Below are positions 37,240 through 51,866 of a stretch of DNA of 64,000 bases, in pieces. How positions within the stretch are numbered: the stretch's first letter is position 1; every line of letters starts with the position of its first letter. Under the pieces are notes generated by a model that worked only from the letters and a program-made list of their open reading frames with translations, ran no database searches and was not told where the DNA came from. Source of the DNA: Morella rubra (Eukaryota; Streptophyta; Magnoliopsida; Fagales; Myricaceae); NCBI GenBank assembly GCA_003952965.2, contig CM025855.1, positions 31,398,637-31,462,636 on the forward strand. Direction: 5' to 3'. The position numbers were made by a program, and so were the translations under genes.

Positions 37240-38994
37240 TCAAAAACTGTGCAGTTGGGTTAGCATGTGAACAAGCTCATCACTGGAAGGCCTGTCTGCA
37301 GGAAAATCTGATAAGCATACAACAGCTATTCTCACTGCCATCAGCATCTCATCTTCCTCCCCCTCTTCCCCTAGAATACTTGTATCTAGCGCTTCTCTTG
37401 CCTCCCCTGCTTGCTGCAAATGCCGCAGCCACTGTCCTAAACTTCCCCCACTAGCCGGCTCTCTAAAGAATGGGTCACTAGGGTCTCTCCCAGTCAACAA
37501 AACACCCAATATCATCCCAAAACTGAAAACCTCGCTCTTATCAGTATACCTGGTTGAAATCAAAATATATCCACCATCAGTGCACCAGTATATGTTTGCT
37601 TCAAAACAAATAACAAAAAGATAATGCTCAGTTGCAGCCAAAATATGAGAGCCCTTTATAATATAACCAAAGGTACAAAACACCAGTCGCAAAATAGACA
37701 ATATTGAGGGGAGACCGTAAATGCTCAAATCCATTCCGAAAACCTCCTAGCATCAATCAACCATACAAACTATCTGATAAACGACTAGACACTTGCAAAT
37801 TTACAGAAACAATTGAAACCGCGACAACTGAAAATTCTCAATACAATTTCAGTTTCCACGTAGGTATCAGGATCCAAGTTGGTAATCTCAAATGCAAAAG
37901 TCGCCGTAAGAGCGCACCGACTACCGAGTGGAAAAGAGGAAAATATTATCAAACTCCATTCTATGTATCACAAATGAACATGCTGCACGCAACAAAAGTA
38001 ACAGGAAAAGGACTAATGGCAAGATGATGCTACTTCCTCAACTGCATATACTTCTACTGCGATATGGTAACTTGCTATAAAGATACGGATTTCAAATCTC
38101 CAACTCTGGAAGTTTATTTAGTTACCTGCAATTTCGGAAACATTCTGGAGCACTGTAGCCAGAGGTTGCTCGATCCAAATTGGGCATGAGCTTAGCCAAC
38201 CCACAATCCGCCAACCTGGGTTCAAACTCTGCGTCCAACATCACATTCGTAGGCTTCAAGTTATAATGCAGAATCTGAGGGTCACACTCGAAGTGAAGAT
38301 ACTGAAGCCCCTTGACAACCCCAACAGCAATCCGAAGCCGCACCTCCCACCCAAGTTGTAACTGATTATCTCTAACTCTATGCATTACATCCTCAAGACT
38401 CCCCGTTGGGACATAGTCATAGACCAAAGAAAGCCCACCACCGGGTTCGCGAACGTAAGCCCTCAGGCTCATCAAATTTCGGTGCCTCAAACTGGCATGC
38501 GTTTCCAGCTCCTGCTGTATCTTTCTCTTTACGGACTTCTCTGGTGAACCTGACTCGAACGGCTCAAGCCTCTTGACGGCGATGATAAGCCCGTTGTCGA
38601 GCACGGTTCGGTAGTATTTCCCATTGGGACTCGACCCCAGCAACTGGTTTTCACTGGCGAGAGCAACTTGGAGAGTCTTGGGAGAAATTTTGGGGGAGAA
38701 TATCACGGGGCCTTTGAGAAGTGGGGTCCGGTTGAGGTACCGAACGAAGCTGCGGACTATGAGAGCGAAGAGAAGGGCACCAAGGAAACCGGCTAGTGCT
38801 CCCAATGCAATGCTAAGAAGAATTCTTCTAAGCTCGTTTTGGTATTTGGGTGGTGGAGGCTGAGAGGAGATGTGCTTAGTCGTTTTCTCTCGACAGTTCG
38901 CAGTGGCGTGGTGAAAGCAAAATGAGACCAATACCAAAAGAAGAGCAAAGAGCTTGTTGTTGCAAAAGGAGAGGGTGTATCTTCTTTTCTCCAT
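37240..38994 (-). CDS. CRN: CORYNE-like membrane-bound pseudokinase (right copy)
   Basis: Two exons, 38126-38994 and 37240-37549, encode the same 392 residues as the left copy, without a single amino-acid difference. As there, the product has a signal peptide, one membrane helix at about 58-82 and a cytoplasmic kinase-like domain. That domain keeps the ATP-binding lysine (K141) but has HYN for HRD and DCG for DFG. If the inverted duplication is real, the plant would carry two equal doses of this CLE-signalling co-receptor component, converging on the palindrome centre. If it is an assembly artefact, this is the second allele. Confidence 0.92.
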
Positions 38995-41900
38995 TTTTTC
39001 TGTGCACTAAGCCACAAATCTCAGCACCGAGCGAGGGGAGAGAACGCTTTAAAGGGCAATACCACTATGCTCAAGGTGCAAAATTAGCTCACAAAAGTTT
39101 ACCTTTTTTTTTTTTTTTTGGCTCTTAAACATCCAGGAGCCTGAAAACTAAAACCGGAAAATCAGCAAATTAACAAAATTTCTGTTTTAGGCGTCGCCGC
39201 TAACAAGTTGCATGGAAAACAGAGAAATCACACCTTCGACTTATTGTCTCAAAGGGGTTAACCCCATTAGAGAAGCTTTCGAAGTGCTTGAGACTGGCTC
39301 ATATTCCAGATTAAAAGGAACAAAAGAACGAATTTTGACCGGCAAATCTTCACAAGAAAGACGCAAAGAATCATTTTGTCACCGATTCCCATCCCTTTTT
39401 ATTTTTATTTTTCTTCTCTCCCGAAAAATCGTCCTCTTTTACCAATCTGACCTTGAATGTGACTCCTGCAAATCTACGCCTCTCAAAATAGTCCTCTTCA
39501 CGGAATACCATTACTATTCAACATCAAAGAGGTATGTTTGCTTTAGCAGAACGAAATAGAAGACACCCAGAAATACTTCTTATCTGTTGAACTTAATTTT
39601 AACATCAAGAAGATAGAATTTGCCTTTAAAATTTAGCAAATCCTCAAAGACTTGCAGACTAAAGGCAGACAAAGTCACAGTAAGTGAACCTAACAAAGAG
39701 ACTTGTCAATTGTCATCTTCACCAACAAGGCAACAACTACTACCACCGTGCTTTGACCTTGAAATTTCGAAATGCAAACAGAATAATGAAAATTAGCCAT
39801 CTCTCTCTCTCTCTCTGTCTGAGTTTGTCTATCTGTCTATGCCTGACTATTCCTCTGTGGACAAAACCGGGTTCCCGCCTTTCGGAGTGACCCGTACGAC
39901 ATGTGGGGTCCAGTGCCACGTTGGCGGAAGAATTGCTGTATCACGAGGAGAGAAAGCGAGAGACATCGAGCTGTGTGCGAGGAGGGTAAGAAAGGAGGGT
40001 GAGGATCCTTACCGTTTGTTGGTATGGGATAAGATCTGAATCGTTAATTTGGAAACCACGGAAGTTTGTGCGACGTTTGCCTTTTGTGATTATAGAAATG
40101 CCTAGTGTCTAATCGCCGGGATTAATAAGTAAAGTTCCTTGCTTTTTTTTGATCGAATAATTGCTTTCCCATTCTCTTTTCTTCATTGCCATTTGTTTTT
40201 TTTTTTGAAAAAAATAAAAGAAATATATTTATGTTCTCTCTTTTCTCTTTAAATGATTTACGAAGATAATCTTTATCTTTTCTTCTTGTCGTCTTTGGGC
40301 TAAACTTCAGTTGCATACTGTAGAGTATGGGGACGACTGAAAGACCAACAACAAGTGCACGTGCGGGGCTTTTCTGGGGCAGGGTCTGCACTATAGCGGA
40401 GCTTTTTGACAAGGCCGTTCACCTCGAGGCTCACGGACGGTGCTTGCCTTATTCTCCACACTTTTGACCGTCTTACCATATTATGATGTCGGGACCCACG
40501 CCCATCTCATGATAAAATTGGATACCTTCGTTTGCCTAAAAATTTTAGAATTTAAATTTAATTTTTTAAATTTATATTTTTAACATTACTTATAAAAGTA
40601 TATTAGTATAATTTATTATTATTATTTTTATATATATCAATACAATTTTTACGTATACATTAATAAAGTTTAAACATCATCTAAATATTTATATTATTCT
40701 TAAAATTTTAAATTTTTTTTAAAACGAACATGTCCTCGTTTCTTTTTCCTTGTTCTCGCTGGTGTTCTAAGAATGTCATCCTCCCTCCACCAGTATAAAA
40801 AAAAAACCTGATTCTTTTTTCTTTAAATCATAAAAAACCCTGACTCGATTGTCCATATTACTTTTCATAGGTCATGTACCTGTGTGGTTTCTTTTGTGCG
40901 GTAAATACAACTACTTGAACTCCCTGCTGTCAGAATCCCAACGGATAAAAGTGTCCACTAGAGAGAGCACTAATCTCTTCCTCATTAATTTTTTGTTCAG
41001 AAAAAAAGAGTAAAAACATGAAGGGGAGAAACGTAGGTAGTCAGTTATTAAATCCTCACTTTCATTTAGGATTAAGGCAATATGTAACCTTAGCGAAACA
41101 TAGCAGCTGAGTGTAGCACTTGAATAGCAACCTCCGAGAGTCCAGACAAAGGCTATCATACATTTAAAACCAGAGAAGAACCACCTTATTGCACGGGGCA
41201 AGGAAGTTATTCGGCCAAAATCCGACTCAAGCATACCACCATTCAGTTTACAGGAACATTTTAAACCCTGATTGTGAGGGATGAAAAGAATGCACTAAGG
41301 ATAAATAGGAAATTTCATCCCCAAAGTTCTAATACATTACACTCTAAACTTTGAATTTTGAAACATTTCATCATGAACTTTCAAACTTCTGGCATTGCAC
41401 CCGATTGGCGATTGTTTGGCATGCAATTTTAAGTTTATCCCTATTGAGGGTATGAATATGAAATCACAAGCCAAAAAATTGACTAAGTGAAAAATTGTAT
41501 TTATCTCTATTATGAAAATATTATATATATCTTTCTTTTTATTAAGACCACACAACTCGAGCCAGAACTAAAATTCTCATATTACCATATGATATAAAAT
41601 CCTCAGGTGGACAGGATCGTTTCCCACGACTAGTGTGTTGAACGGTGCGTGTCTAATCATTGTGTTTTTTTTGCATAGGATCGACAATAACTAGTCTTCA
41701 AATTTTACTAGTTGAAATGTACGTATGCAGCTAAAAACAATCATCTAAACGCGTAGTTGATGAATTGCAGTCCTCCCCCAAATGCCATTTTTATCATAAG
41801 AACGCATAACTGTGTGCCCCGCGGAGCTTTTCTACTTGACCCACATACCTGTAGCCAAAAGACATACAGCATTGTTCCAAACCCCGTTCAAAAGTAACAT

Positions 41901-42367
41901 CTGTGCATCCAAAGACTTACAACCACAACAAAGCTTCACTAAATGAAACCAATGTACAAATACACAATGCCCTAAACTACATCATCGTAGCTCCTTTTTC
42001 TTTTTGGTAAGTTGAATCATCACAGCTTCACCAAAGAGGAAGAAAACAAACCAAATAACCAAAACTTACATAACATTACAAAGGCCTTGGACGAAAGCTA
42101 CCACTACCAGTGCTCTCAACTCTGACCAAAGGCGCCATCATAAATTACAAACCCAGGGAATGATTTCCACAGAATCCCATGGGGCAGGCATATGCCAACC
42201 TTGCACTTCTCTAAATCATCAAAAAGCATTGGTGAAATATCTTTCAATGGAGAACCAGCTATCAAGTCCTACGAGATATAATTACACAGAACGCAATACC
42301 GTCATATCTTCTCTAGACTACCCAGCTTCGATGTATCTGGCCTTCAGTAATTTATTGTTCAAGAATC
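38995..42367. other. Intergenic between right CORYNE and ArfGAP genes
   Basis: Mirror of 14060-17437: CORYNE upstream region, a CT microsatellite at 39800-39816, an AT-rich MITE-like tract around 40540-40720, and the ArfGAP 3' UTR next to 42368. No gene supported. Confidence 0.55.
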
Positions 42368-45300
42368 TCATCCATTTGAGTCTGATAACAAAGCAAGGAT
42401 TTCACTATCATCAAAGTTTGACTCTACTGCTAGCTCAAAAGGGTTTTTCCCTTCCCCATCCACAGCCCGAGGGTCAGCTCCCCTGCAAATGCATTGGAAA
42501 CCCTTCAGCACTATTCTATAAGTTGTTCACAAAATATGGTCAGAAAGTGATAAGAGATTATATAAACAAGACATTGAAAACTAAAATCACCCCATCTGAG
42601 CTAGAAGAATAACTTCTATGTACAATTTCTAAAACAAATAGGTTGCCACCCAAAAAATACTGTAATTATGGGAATGATTATCAGCCACCAACCAAAAACA
42701 AAAACAACAAAAGAAAAGGTAAAATCAAGGTCATAAAGTCACCTTATAAGAAGCAACTTCACAGATGTGGTTCTGCCTCTTAAAAGGCAGCGATGGAGTG
42801 GCGTTTGACCTCTTGAATCAGTAGCATTTATATTTGCACCATACTGTAGAAGGAGTTCTATCATGCCTATGTCTGCAGTTTCACAAGCCAGGTGAAGCAG
42901 GGTGCACCCATCCAGATCCTCCAAGCTCTGGCTTTCACTTGTGCCCGCCAGGTTTATAGAGCTCGTGGAGGACCTCTCCAATGAATCCCCCGGTAAGCCA
43001 CTAGAGCTGTGGTCATGGTTTGTCTGCTCAGGCATTAACATCACTTTGGCAAGGGTTAAAGAAGAGCCACAAGAAGTTTGCTCGTACACAGCATTCACAT
43101 CTACTTCAGAATTAAATGTGTGACGGTATACAGCTTTCTTGTCATTGGCACGCACACCCTCCCAGATTTGTTGTGCCACTAAATTAGGATATTGATTATC
43201 TTTCGGCTTGCGAACAAAAAGCTTTTCTGCATACTGTGATCCAAAGAAACGTACATCACATACACACTTCTACAGCAGTATCGGCATATATATGGCCTCT
43301 AGAGAGTTTTGGAGTTTTTTTTTTTGGGGGGAGGGGGGGGGGAATCAGAAGTAGCATATGACTTGCATATGATTAGTAATTCATACAAAAGAGACATTTA
43401 GAAGTTCCACATATCCACTGCATCTAGGAGACTGCTGAGAGATATCCAGAGATACGAACCACATGCAATATGTATTTTGAGTTCCTTTTGTTTGGATTAT
43501 TACTTATCAAGCTGAGTTTTTTTTGCTCTGTTTATGACTGCTCTAATTATCTCTCTATCTCTCTCTCTGCAACCCACCCATCCACAAACTCAAAATCCAC
43601 AATGGAACAATACCAGGGTCCTTAACTCCGTGAACTACTAATAAATCAGATTAGGATCATTTGGAATCAACACACTGATTTACTTCTGCAATTCAGTACT
43701 TATCTGTAGCTATTACTTTGTATAGATTAGATAGGTTCCATCTCAAGCCCATTGATTTTTAGCAACCAAAATACAAGCAGGGGTAATACCACTCTTGAAA
43801 ACATCTTATGAGCTAACAAACGATCCAAACAATTTCCCTATATATCCAGTTCAAAGAGGTCAACAGCTACTTGGAGTAAATTTTTTAAATGAGTTCTCTA
43901 GCAAAAGCCACTAAATAAGGACGTAAATATGAGAAACAAAAAAATTGTTATGATAGATGAGATATCTACAACTAGTCACGCATGCATTGCTATCACAGTG
44001 GAAAATTTGTTTCTGCAACTTATGATTAAGATGTAATTATCTGACTTTTTGGAAAAGCAACACAATCAGGTGCAAGAGACTGAATCAAATTAAATAATAG
44101 AGTGTCACACCTTTGCATGGATAAACTTTTCTTTCACTGATATGGAATCAGCATGACCAGGTTTACTGATAAAAATCAACTGTGGTTTATCAGACTTGTA
44201 TAGCCTTCACAAACAGAATTAAGAGCAAATGTTAGCAAGAGCAACAAAAAAAAAGATCTGTTGAAATGAAAAAATCTTGAGAAATACACATTTCGCCCCC
44301 GAACTATTGGAGTTTTGACACTTTACACCCCAGACCATTAATTTCGTTACATTTCGCCTCAACTACCAACTGTTTACACTTAGAACTCTCAACCGTTATT
44401 TTGGACGGAAATTGCTTTTTTCAGTGAAATGATGATTTTACCCTAATAATTTTTTTATAATGATATTTTGTATGGGGGTAAATTTGCTATTTCACTTAAC
44501 CAAAATAGCAATTTTTGTCCAAATTAACAATTATGGATGTAAAGTATAAACGGTTGGTAGTTGAGGGGTGAAATGTAACGAAATTGATGGTCTGGGGTGC
44601 AAAATGTCAAAATCCCAATAGTCAGGGGGGTGAAAGTATATTTTTCCCAAAAATTTTATTTCAACCCTTCTGCAGATTCCTTACCCCGAGGGTACGAGAT
44701 CAAGCTGAAAGGCACTTCTTGATTGCAATAGTTCCTCCCAAACTGAGTTGGCAAAGGTGTTTCCTAGAGACTGAAACAAACTGATAACAAAGGGATCCCA
44801 CACTTTGACATCCAGTGTAAGAGACCTTACCTGCAATAGCAGTCAACAGAAGAACAAAAGGTGCCTAAATGAGGTCACATCAGAAAGCTACTCATGGACA
44901 GAAGCTTATATAACCAAAAATACAGAGTACAGGAAAAACAAGAACAGGAATTCTAACACTATGTTTGGAAGGATGCAGATGGGGGAGAAGGAAAAAGTGA
45001 AGGGAGGCATAGATTACGATAACACTAACATGGCGTTTGGAAAACAAATTTTGTCAAAATTTTTGGGGAAGTTAAAATTTTGGGTATGAGAGTTGGTAAA
45101 AAAGTGAGGAGAGAGTGAAAAAGTTCGTGAAAAAGTGAAAAAAAGTTAGTGAAAAAGTGAGGAGAGAAAAATTTTGTAATGATGATAAATTTTAGAGAGT
45201 TAAAATTTTGGTTAGTGAACTCCATGTAAACTTATTCTTCAGGGACACAAATACTTGTGGACCCCGATTAGTTTATAAATATTTAGGAAACATAAGAAAA

Positions 45301-48300
45301 TAAGGTAAAAAACTATTCCTCTATGACCCTTGTTGCCTCAATTTTTGTGGATCTCCACAACCTTCTATGAATAAATGATAAAGGAAGTTGGTCTATTTTT
45401 TGAGCAAGCACATAAAGATTTTTGAACGAGCCCCAATTGATATCTCATATACATTTTACTTCTATCTTCATAATTGAGCATCCTCTCAACCTTTTTCAAA
45501 CATAAAGAAACTTCGGTCAATTTCACATATTTTGTCCAAGAAGCAAGCATGACTCATAGAGGGAACATGATAAAGGGCAAGTATTTGAACTACTCTAATT
45601 TACCTTTGATATGTGTACCCCAAGATTTCGATGAACACCAGAACATTCAATACAAACAAGAACGCCGAGATTTAATGATGCCCAATCTGGTTCGGGGGCA
45701 CCACAATCAGCACATCTATCATTACCACACACTTTCCGCAATACATCGATTGGCTTCTCGATTTTCACACAGGACCGTTGTGATTGCATACTCCGTAGGG
45801 GGCGTTCGTGATGTGTTGTTGCAAGGCTCCTCTCAGACGTATATTCTTCCACTGCACAGTGATCAAAGTCAGAGCTTTCAAACGAACTGCTCTCACTGGC
45901 TGAACGATGATGACCACTTCCCATGGGACTAGCAGGTAGGCACTGTAACATGTTGGAACGTTCAATCATCAACATAATCATGACTACAGTTCGTCACAAT
46001 CATGAATTTTTTTTAAAAAAATTACCCTCTCAGGAGCTTGAGAACTAAGTAATGAAGCTATGACTCCTGTGATCTTTTCAATCCAATCCATTTGGTCCAT
46101 TGCACTCTCTGCCTGCACTGACAAGCATAAATAAATGTTATTGAGGATGTATTATCTCTTAACCCTCAACAGTAAACCATCACATTGTCAGAATCAAGAA
46201 GCAAGAAGTTTGTTTCCAAAAGTATGAAGTTAATCTAAAAGATAAACTAAAGCCACAAAGACATGCTACCCCTCAAGTCAAACCTGCAAAGTGTAATTCT
46301 TTGTTGGTGAAATGATCCTGAAGCAAAACCTAAGATCTGACTGGTCAGCATCAACTTTGATTGTTGATGTAAGCAGGTTCACTGTATGATGAGCAACAGA
46401 TTTCTCATCGTGTACTCCACCACCATGATAGTGAGAGGAAAGCCACCGACTCAGCAATCCAGACCCAAGCTCAGAACTATTTCTCTGACCAGAAAGTTGA
46501 CTACTAGAACCCTAAAAGATATAACCAAACACAAGGAGTAAATGGCAAAAGTTGATGCCAAGCACAGGCTTGAAGCCATATGCCAAATAACTAAAACAAT
46601 AAACAAAATACTTACAGATGGTTTGCTGCACTGTTTACGATAGTAATACAGCATTCCTCGGCTATCTAGAACAAAAAACCTTCTTTTCCAGTCACCCCTT
46701 AGGCTTGAAGAGCGCTTTGAGAGATAACCTTGTCGAATGGTTTGAACCTGAGCAAGATACTCACAGTATTAGGCATGTATGGGTACAACAGCTAGAGAGT
46801 GAGATCATCTCATTTGAAAGACAAAGGTGGACTTATAGATAGAGTTTGTTCATAAGTTACAAATTATGAACCTTTCCCTTTGCAGCAGACTGCATAACTG
46901 CCTCTATCATTTTGTGCGAACTTCTACCAATGGCTTGTATACCATCGCCATTAGGAGATCCATTCGTACCATTGGAAGACCACCTACTCTCTCGATCCAC
47001 CTGCCTTTTATAATCTTGCATCCTTTCATTAAGAGCAGCCTGCTCATAGTTAGACCTTTCTCTTGACTGTTGTGCATAGGTCAAGACCTGCAAAACAACA
47101 ATAAAAAGTTGATGAGTCGCAGACCTACACACAATAGTCAACTCGATAGATGTAAGATTTCTCTCAGCTTATCAATCCTAGTCCAATCCCCTTTATCTTG
47201 GGCTGGCCATGTAAAATTTTCTTGCCACTGTGGTACTCCTAAAGGCAGATTCAAATGGCCTTGGTGCATTAACATCTACAGTGTTAAGTTCTTTTCTTAT
47301 GGGCAATAACTAGAGATGCTAATACAATTTTGCTAACACAGCACTAGCTATTTTTCCATGATGTGCATCCCCTCAACCATCAAATTGTTAAAAAATACTA
47401 ACCACAGAAGCAGATCAAGGAAAAATGACCAAACTACAATTATTGTTTTCAACAGCCTGTAACATAGATAATAACATATTTGCTTCCAATATGAATGCCA
47501 AGATAAAAATCAAACCTGATTAATGTATGGCTCCATTTGGTGCAACAACTCATATCCCTATATGTAGAGACAAATTCAAAAGATAAGTGTAGGTATGTAT
47601 GATAAAACATGAGAAAAGGGCAGAGAGTTCCAGCCATATCCTCTACCTGTTTGAAGTAACGAAGATGTGCATCCATTGTCCCACTGACTGCTTCCAAAAA
47701 TTCAAACCTCTTTTTTGCTTCAACATTAGAAAGTGCAGTAACCTGGACAGAGTGGCCAAAATTACTGAAGCCCAGGTATCATTCACCAAATTGAGTGGCC
47801 AAGTAGTAACATTTCAGAGGTCACAGAAACATTCATTTGTAGCAGAACAAAGAGAACCAATAAATCTACTCACCAAACTGAAGCGAGCTTGCTCAAATGT
47901 AGACCTTGCATTATGAAGCTCCTGGCATTTCTCAAAACCATAATAGAATAAAAAAAATGGAATCTTTCCAGAACTATGACGATTCTTTGGATAAGACTAT
48001 GCCAATAGATACACTAAGAATAAATAGTGAATGATACCTCCTCTAAAAGAGTTGCTACATCACTCTTTGTGCCTTTCCGCAGTGATAGAAATTTTTCACG
48101 AGCCTGTGGCATTATGAGAAATGTAACAAAATAAATACATTTCTCCATATTCGTATTATAATAGTATGGATCCCAAAACATCATGGAATATCCAAAACAA
48201 TGGTCAAATTATGCTAAGAAGACGGCTGTTTTAGGCATTTGTTGCTGTATAAATATGCAAGATCCAGAGTTGTTCATCAATAGCAACAAAAGTTAGGAAA

Positions 48301-51300
48301 GCGGCTGCAAATTCAAGATGCAAGAGTAAGATTAAAAAAACACATCTATAAATTACAAACTGTACGCCTCATTCCCCAAGAGTATGAATATAAAGGAAGA
48401 CTAATACACAAGGGTTCTGGGTAACACAAGTGGAAATTCAGTTTCGACCAACCTAAAGTACTTGAACAAATACTCATTTTAGTGAAGGAATGGTAACCAT
48501 GATGACCTCTTCCTGAGATGCATGCAGATGGCATCAACTAATATAACAAAATCAGTACAAATTTAAGACCGGGGGGGGGTGCACCTGGTCATAAACCATA
48601 CTAGCCTTGTCAAAACGCTTCCGTGCTTCCTGCACAAATTCAAGATACCTTAAAACTGACTTTGCAACAACAGCACTAAAAGTCAGTGCTGAAATTCCCA
48701 GTTTGATACAACTGACACACCAGGAAATCTTAAGATAATAAACTCTGATATTCTAGAGACGGAAATTGGATCTCATTCTGCGTATCACTTATAATAAGGA
48801 TATAATAAGGAAAAATGGTTGTCTCAGATAAACAAGAGACATTCTCTGGAAGGAAAAAGGGTTTCTTGATTGATGTAAGACCCAGAGTGTTTCATCTCAA
48901 CAAGAAAAATGGAGATATGTGCATGTATGCATCTATGAATAAGAGCACGAGCTGTCAAACAGCAGCCATTGCAGTCAAGCTTATTCATAAAAGAACAGAA
49001 TAAAATTTGAACATTTCAAGTCAGCTTTCATGACCTCTTTTCTGCCCTTCTATCGTTATAAGGAAAAATGAGAGATCTTGAGTCAGTCATTGTCCCCCCT
49101 GGGCACTCCCAGAGGAGATATAATCACAGGCCAAAAGGAAGTGGTGGAAGCATCAGGCAGATTAAGGCCCTTCCAATAAAAAGCAAACTGACTAGGTAAT
49201 ATGAAACTGAAATTAGACATTAAAGTTCTGCCGCGGTTACTAAACTTCAATCTAATACCACATACCATAATAGCCCACAAAGGCGAATCCAAGTAAATAT
49301 ATTTAATACCCAATAAAAGTTGAGCAGTCCACAGTACCTTAACCTCATGCAAATCAATGTTGACAAACTGCAGCAATCTATCATTTAGCATATGTTCAAC
49401 CTGAGGGGAAAAACAATCAAATTTTTAATTAGCAAAGAAGAAAGGCAAAAAATCTTCTTATCAACCAAAAGAATATGCAACAAACAATTTACTGAAGGGA
49501 AAACCCAGAGAGAGTCAAAATCTCTGGAAAAAAGGACCTCCAAAAGAGTTTGCAAATATTTAAGCAAGATATCAGGTGGTCTAAAATTAGTAAATAAATG
49601 GTAATTGTGTATCCACCAGATTCTTTCATGTTCCATGTTTTCCATATTAAAAGGTCAAGAGCTCAAAACTTGCCCAAGTTAAGACGACAAACTCATCACA
49701 CAAGTTCAACCAACAAAATAAGAAAGGAGGGTAGAACAAAAACATTTTAACCACGCATCCTATTAGGTGAGACCTCTCTTCAGATTGTCTCTAACTTTCT
49801 TGGAGCAGTATGAGAAAACAATTGACGACATGAGCCAGCAGGTAAGCACTTCTAACATTGTGAGGTTCAGTTAGCTCTCCTCAAGTCAAAAATTATTAAA
49901 AATAAAGAAAAAGATAGAACAAGAGGAGAAGATGAGCCAACTTCTTTGAGTAAAAAACAAACCAAGAAGCAAGTACAGGAGCCCGGATTGGAGTTTCTTA
50001 AGAAACACAATTCAACTTGTATTCTTGCAATGGCAGTCCAAGCAATCTTGTTTTCATTCAACAGCAAAGGAACCACAATGGAGCAACAGATCCAAGAAAC
50101 TACAGATTCTGAGAAAATGATCCACAACTTTTACCTGGGATCGAAGAACTTCTTTGTATGTCCCAATTTCTCTCAATGCAATCGTAAATTTGGTCATAAC
50201 CGGTCCTGTAGAAGCAGATAGAAATTCCATTCTATATAAAAAAGTAAACACCAGCCACGAATTCCATGCATATTCCACCCATAAAGTACAGTTTCTAAGC
50301 ATTGTCAAAAGAATCAAGAGAAATAATTTGGAAACCAACAGATGGGAATTAACATGTAGGAACCAAAGAAGATAAATAACTTTCAGCACAAGCAAATTGG
50401 CATACCTCCAAAAGCCAAACTAATGGGATCATTATGCCCTCCACCAAATGATTCTAGTGCACTCGCAAAAGCAATGTCCCCATCATATCCCTCCCCAAGT
50501 CCTTCACTGTGCGTGGAAAAACAGATGCAATTAAAGTTAACCCAAATCTTAGTAATTAAAATCCCTCCAGAGTCCAAAGTCCATAAGATGACAAAGAAAG
50601 ATTTTTATGAAACAAATAACCACCAATGAAGGTCAACTTTAGCAACCACATAACAAAACTTATTTTCATGGTGCCAAATAAAATCACTATAAAGATTCTC
50701 CTCTAAATTGTCAAGATTGTAATTCAGCATAAAAGAGATGTCAAATTAAAAATTAACGAGGGATAAAAAAGGACTAGATGTATACATACGTATATTTTCG
50801 ACATCCTTTGTAAAACTTTAAACTTCTCTCCCTTAAGGATTCTGCACTTTCCTCCAAACTTTGTATCTGTTTACCAAGAGATCATCAATTAGCCATATTA
50901 TTCACAGCAGCAGTGTATCAACATGAATGCAATAACACCCATCAAATAATTTCAATCATAGATAAAGGAAGCCAGTTGATACAGATATGTTATCCACAAC
51001 TGGCATGGCTACTATGTCAATCGGTATAAATAATTACCATTGGATGTGTTCAGCACCCATTAGCATTAGCAATTTCCTTCGAGTGTGGAACAATGCAAAC
51101 AGGAGAGATGCCACAACAACAATTGAACGTGGTCTTTTGCTTCAGTCTCAAAATACAATCGTGATTGTGTCAAAACCCCCCTTGACTCAACTCGATTAAA
51201 CTAAACCTTACTGTTAAATACATGGATCAGCCTCAATACTTAGACCAAGTTGTCAGCAAAGAAAACTGTTCAAGGAAATTTAACCAACTCAAGGACCAAT

Positions 51301-51866
51301 CATAGTAACTGAAGCTTCAGAGATGAAGTTGTATGAATTATATATAGGCCTTTAATAGGGTCCAGAGCAGCAAAAGTTTGTTAAAAATAACCTCTAATTC
51401 TAAGCGCAAGAACAAATAATTATAAACTTCACACCCGATAAATTGAACATCAAATTTTTCATAAACTGCTCCAAGTTAGCATTTATGGGCAGTGACAATC
51501 AAGACAACCACAAACTCTACAACAGTAATTCTTATTTTACTCATACCTGTCTAATCAATAAAACTTTCCTTGAAACTCTAAACTATTCGCAATATGAATG
51601 CAAATAAAAGTTTCCTTAAAACTTCGAACTCTTAACCATACGTACAAGTATCCTCCAATTAATGAAAATTCCCAAAGTTTAATTTGGTCAGCTAAAATTT
51701 CACACCAAACATACAGAGCATTGAGATGTTCTATCAGCATTGTTGGATTCGAGATTATTCAGTTGAACATGCAAAAAGGAGGGGGAGGGAACGAGGGGGA
51801 CAGAGAGAGAGAGAGAAAGACCTGCTTGCGAAACATTGGAGAGTCGTCGAGCTTTGCGAAATGCAT
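42368..51866 (-). CDS. AGD3: SFC/VAN3 (AGD3)-like BAR-PH-ArfGAP-ankyrin protein, intact copy
   Basis: Nineteen exons give 833 residues (Arabidopsis SFC has about 827): 51822-51866, 50790-50866, 50406-50506, 50135-50205, 49338-49400, 48585-48629, 48038-48103, 47874-47921, 47647-47742, 47516-47557, 46872-47087, 46616-46747, 46284-46511, 46026-46112, 45604-45942, 44685-44830, 44111-44204, 42743-43233, 42368-42482. The start [12 protein letters not shown] is family-typical. A BAR domain (about 5-230) is followed by a PH domain (about 291-434, with [20 protein letters not shown]), an ArfGAP zinc finger CADC-x16-CIEC (C516, C519, C536, C539) with the arginine finger in GVHRNLG (R544), and ankyrin repeats (about 739-825). 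SFC/VAN3 stimulates GTP hydrolysis by ARF at the trans-Golgi and plasma membrane and is needed for continuous leaf veins through PIN and auxin transport. Its neighbour is CORYNE, as in Arabidopsis. AGD1 or AGD2 are the alternatives. Confidence 0.92.
44277..44650. mobile_element. Fold-back MITE in ArfGAP intron (right)
   Basis: Right-arm copy of the element at 11770-12148, about five bases shorter, with small deletions in the stem (for example atttcgcctcaac against a longer form on the left, and gcttttttcag near the loop). It lies in the same intron, so the insertion predates the separation of the two copies. Confidence 0.75.
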
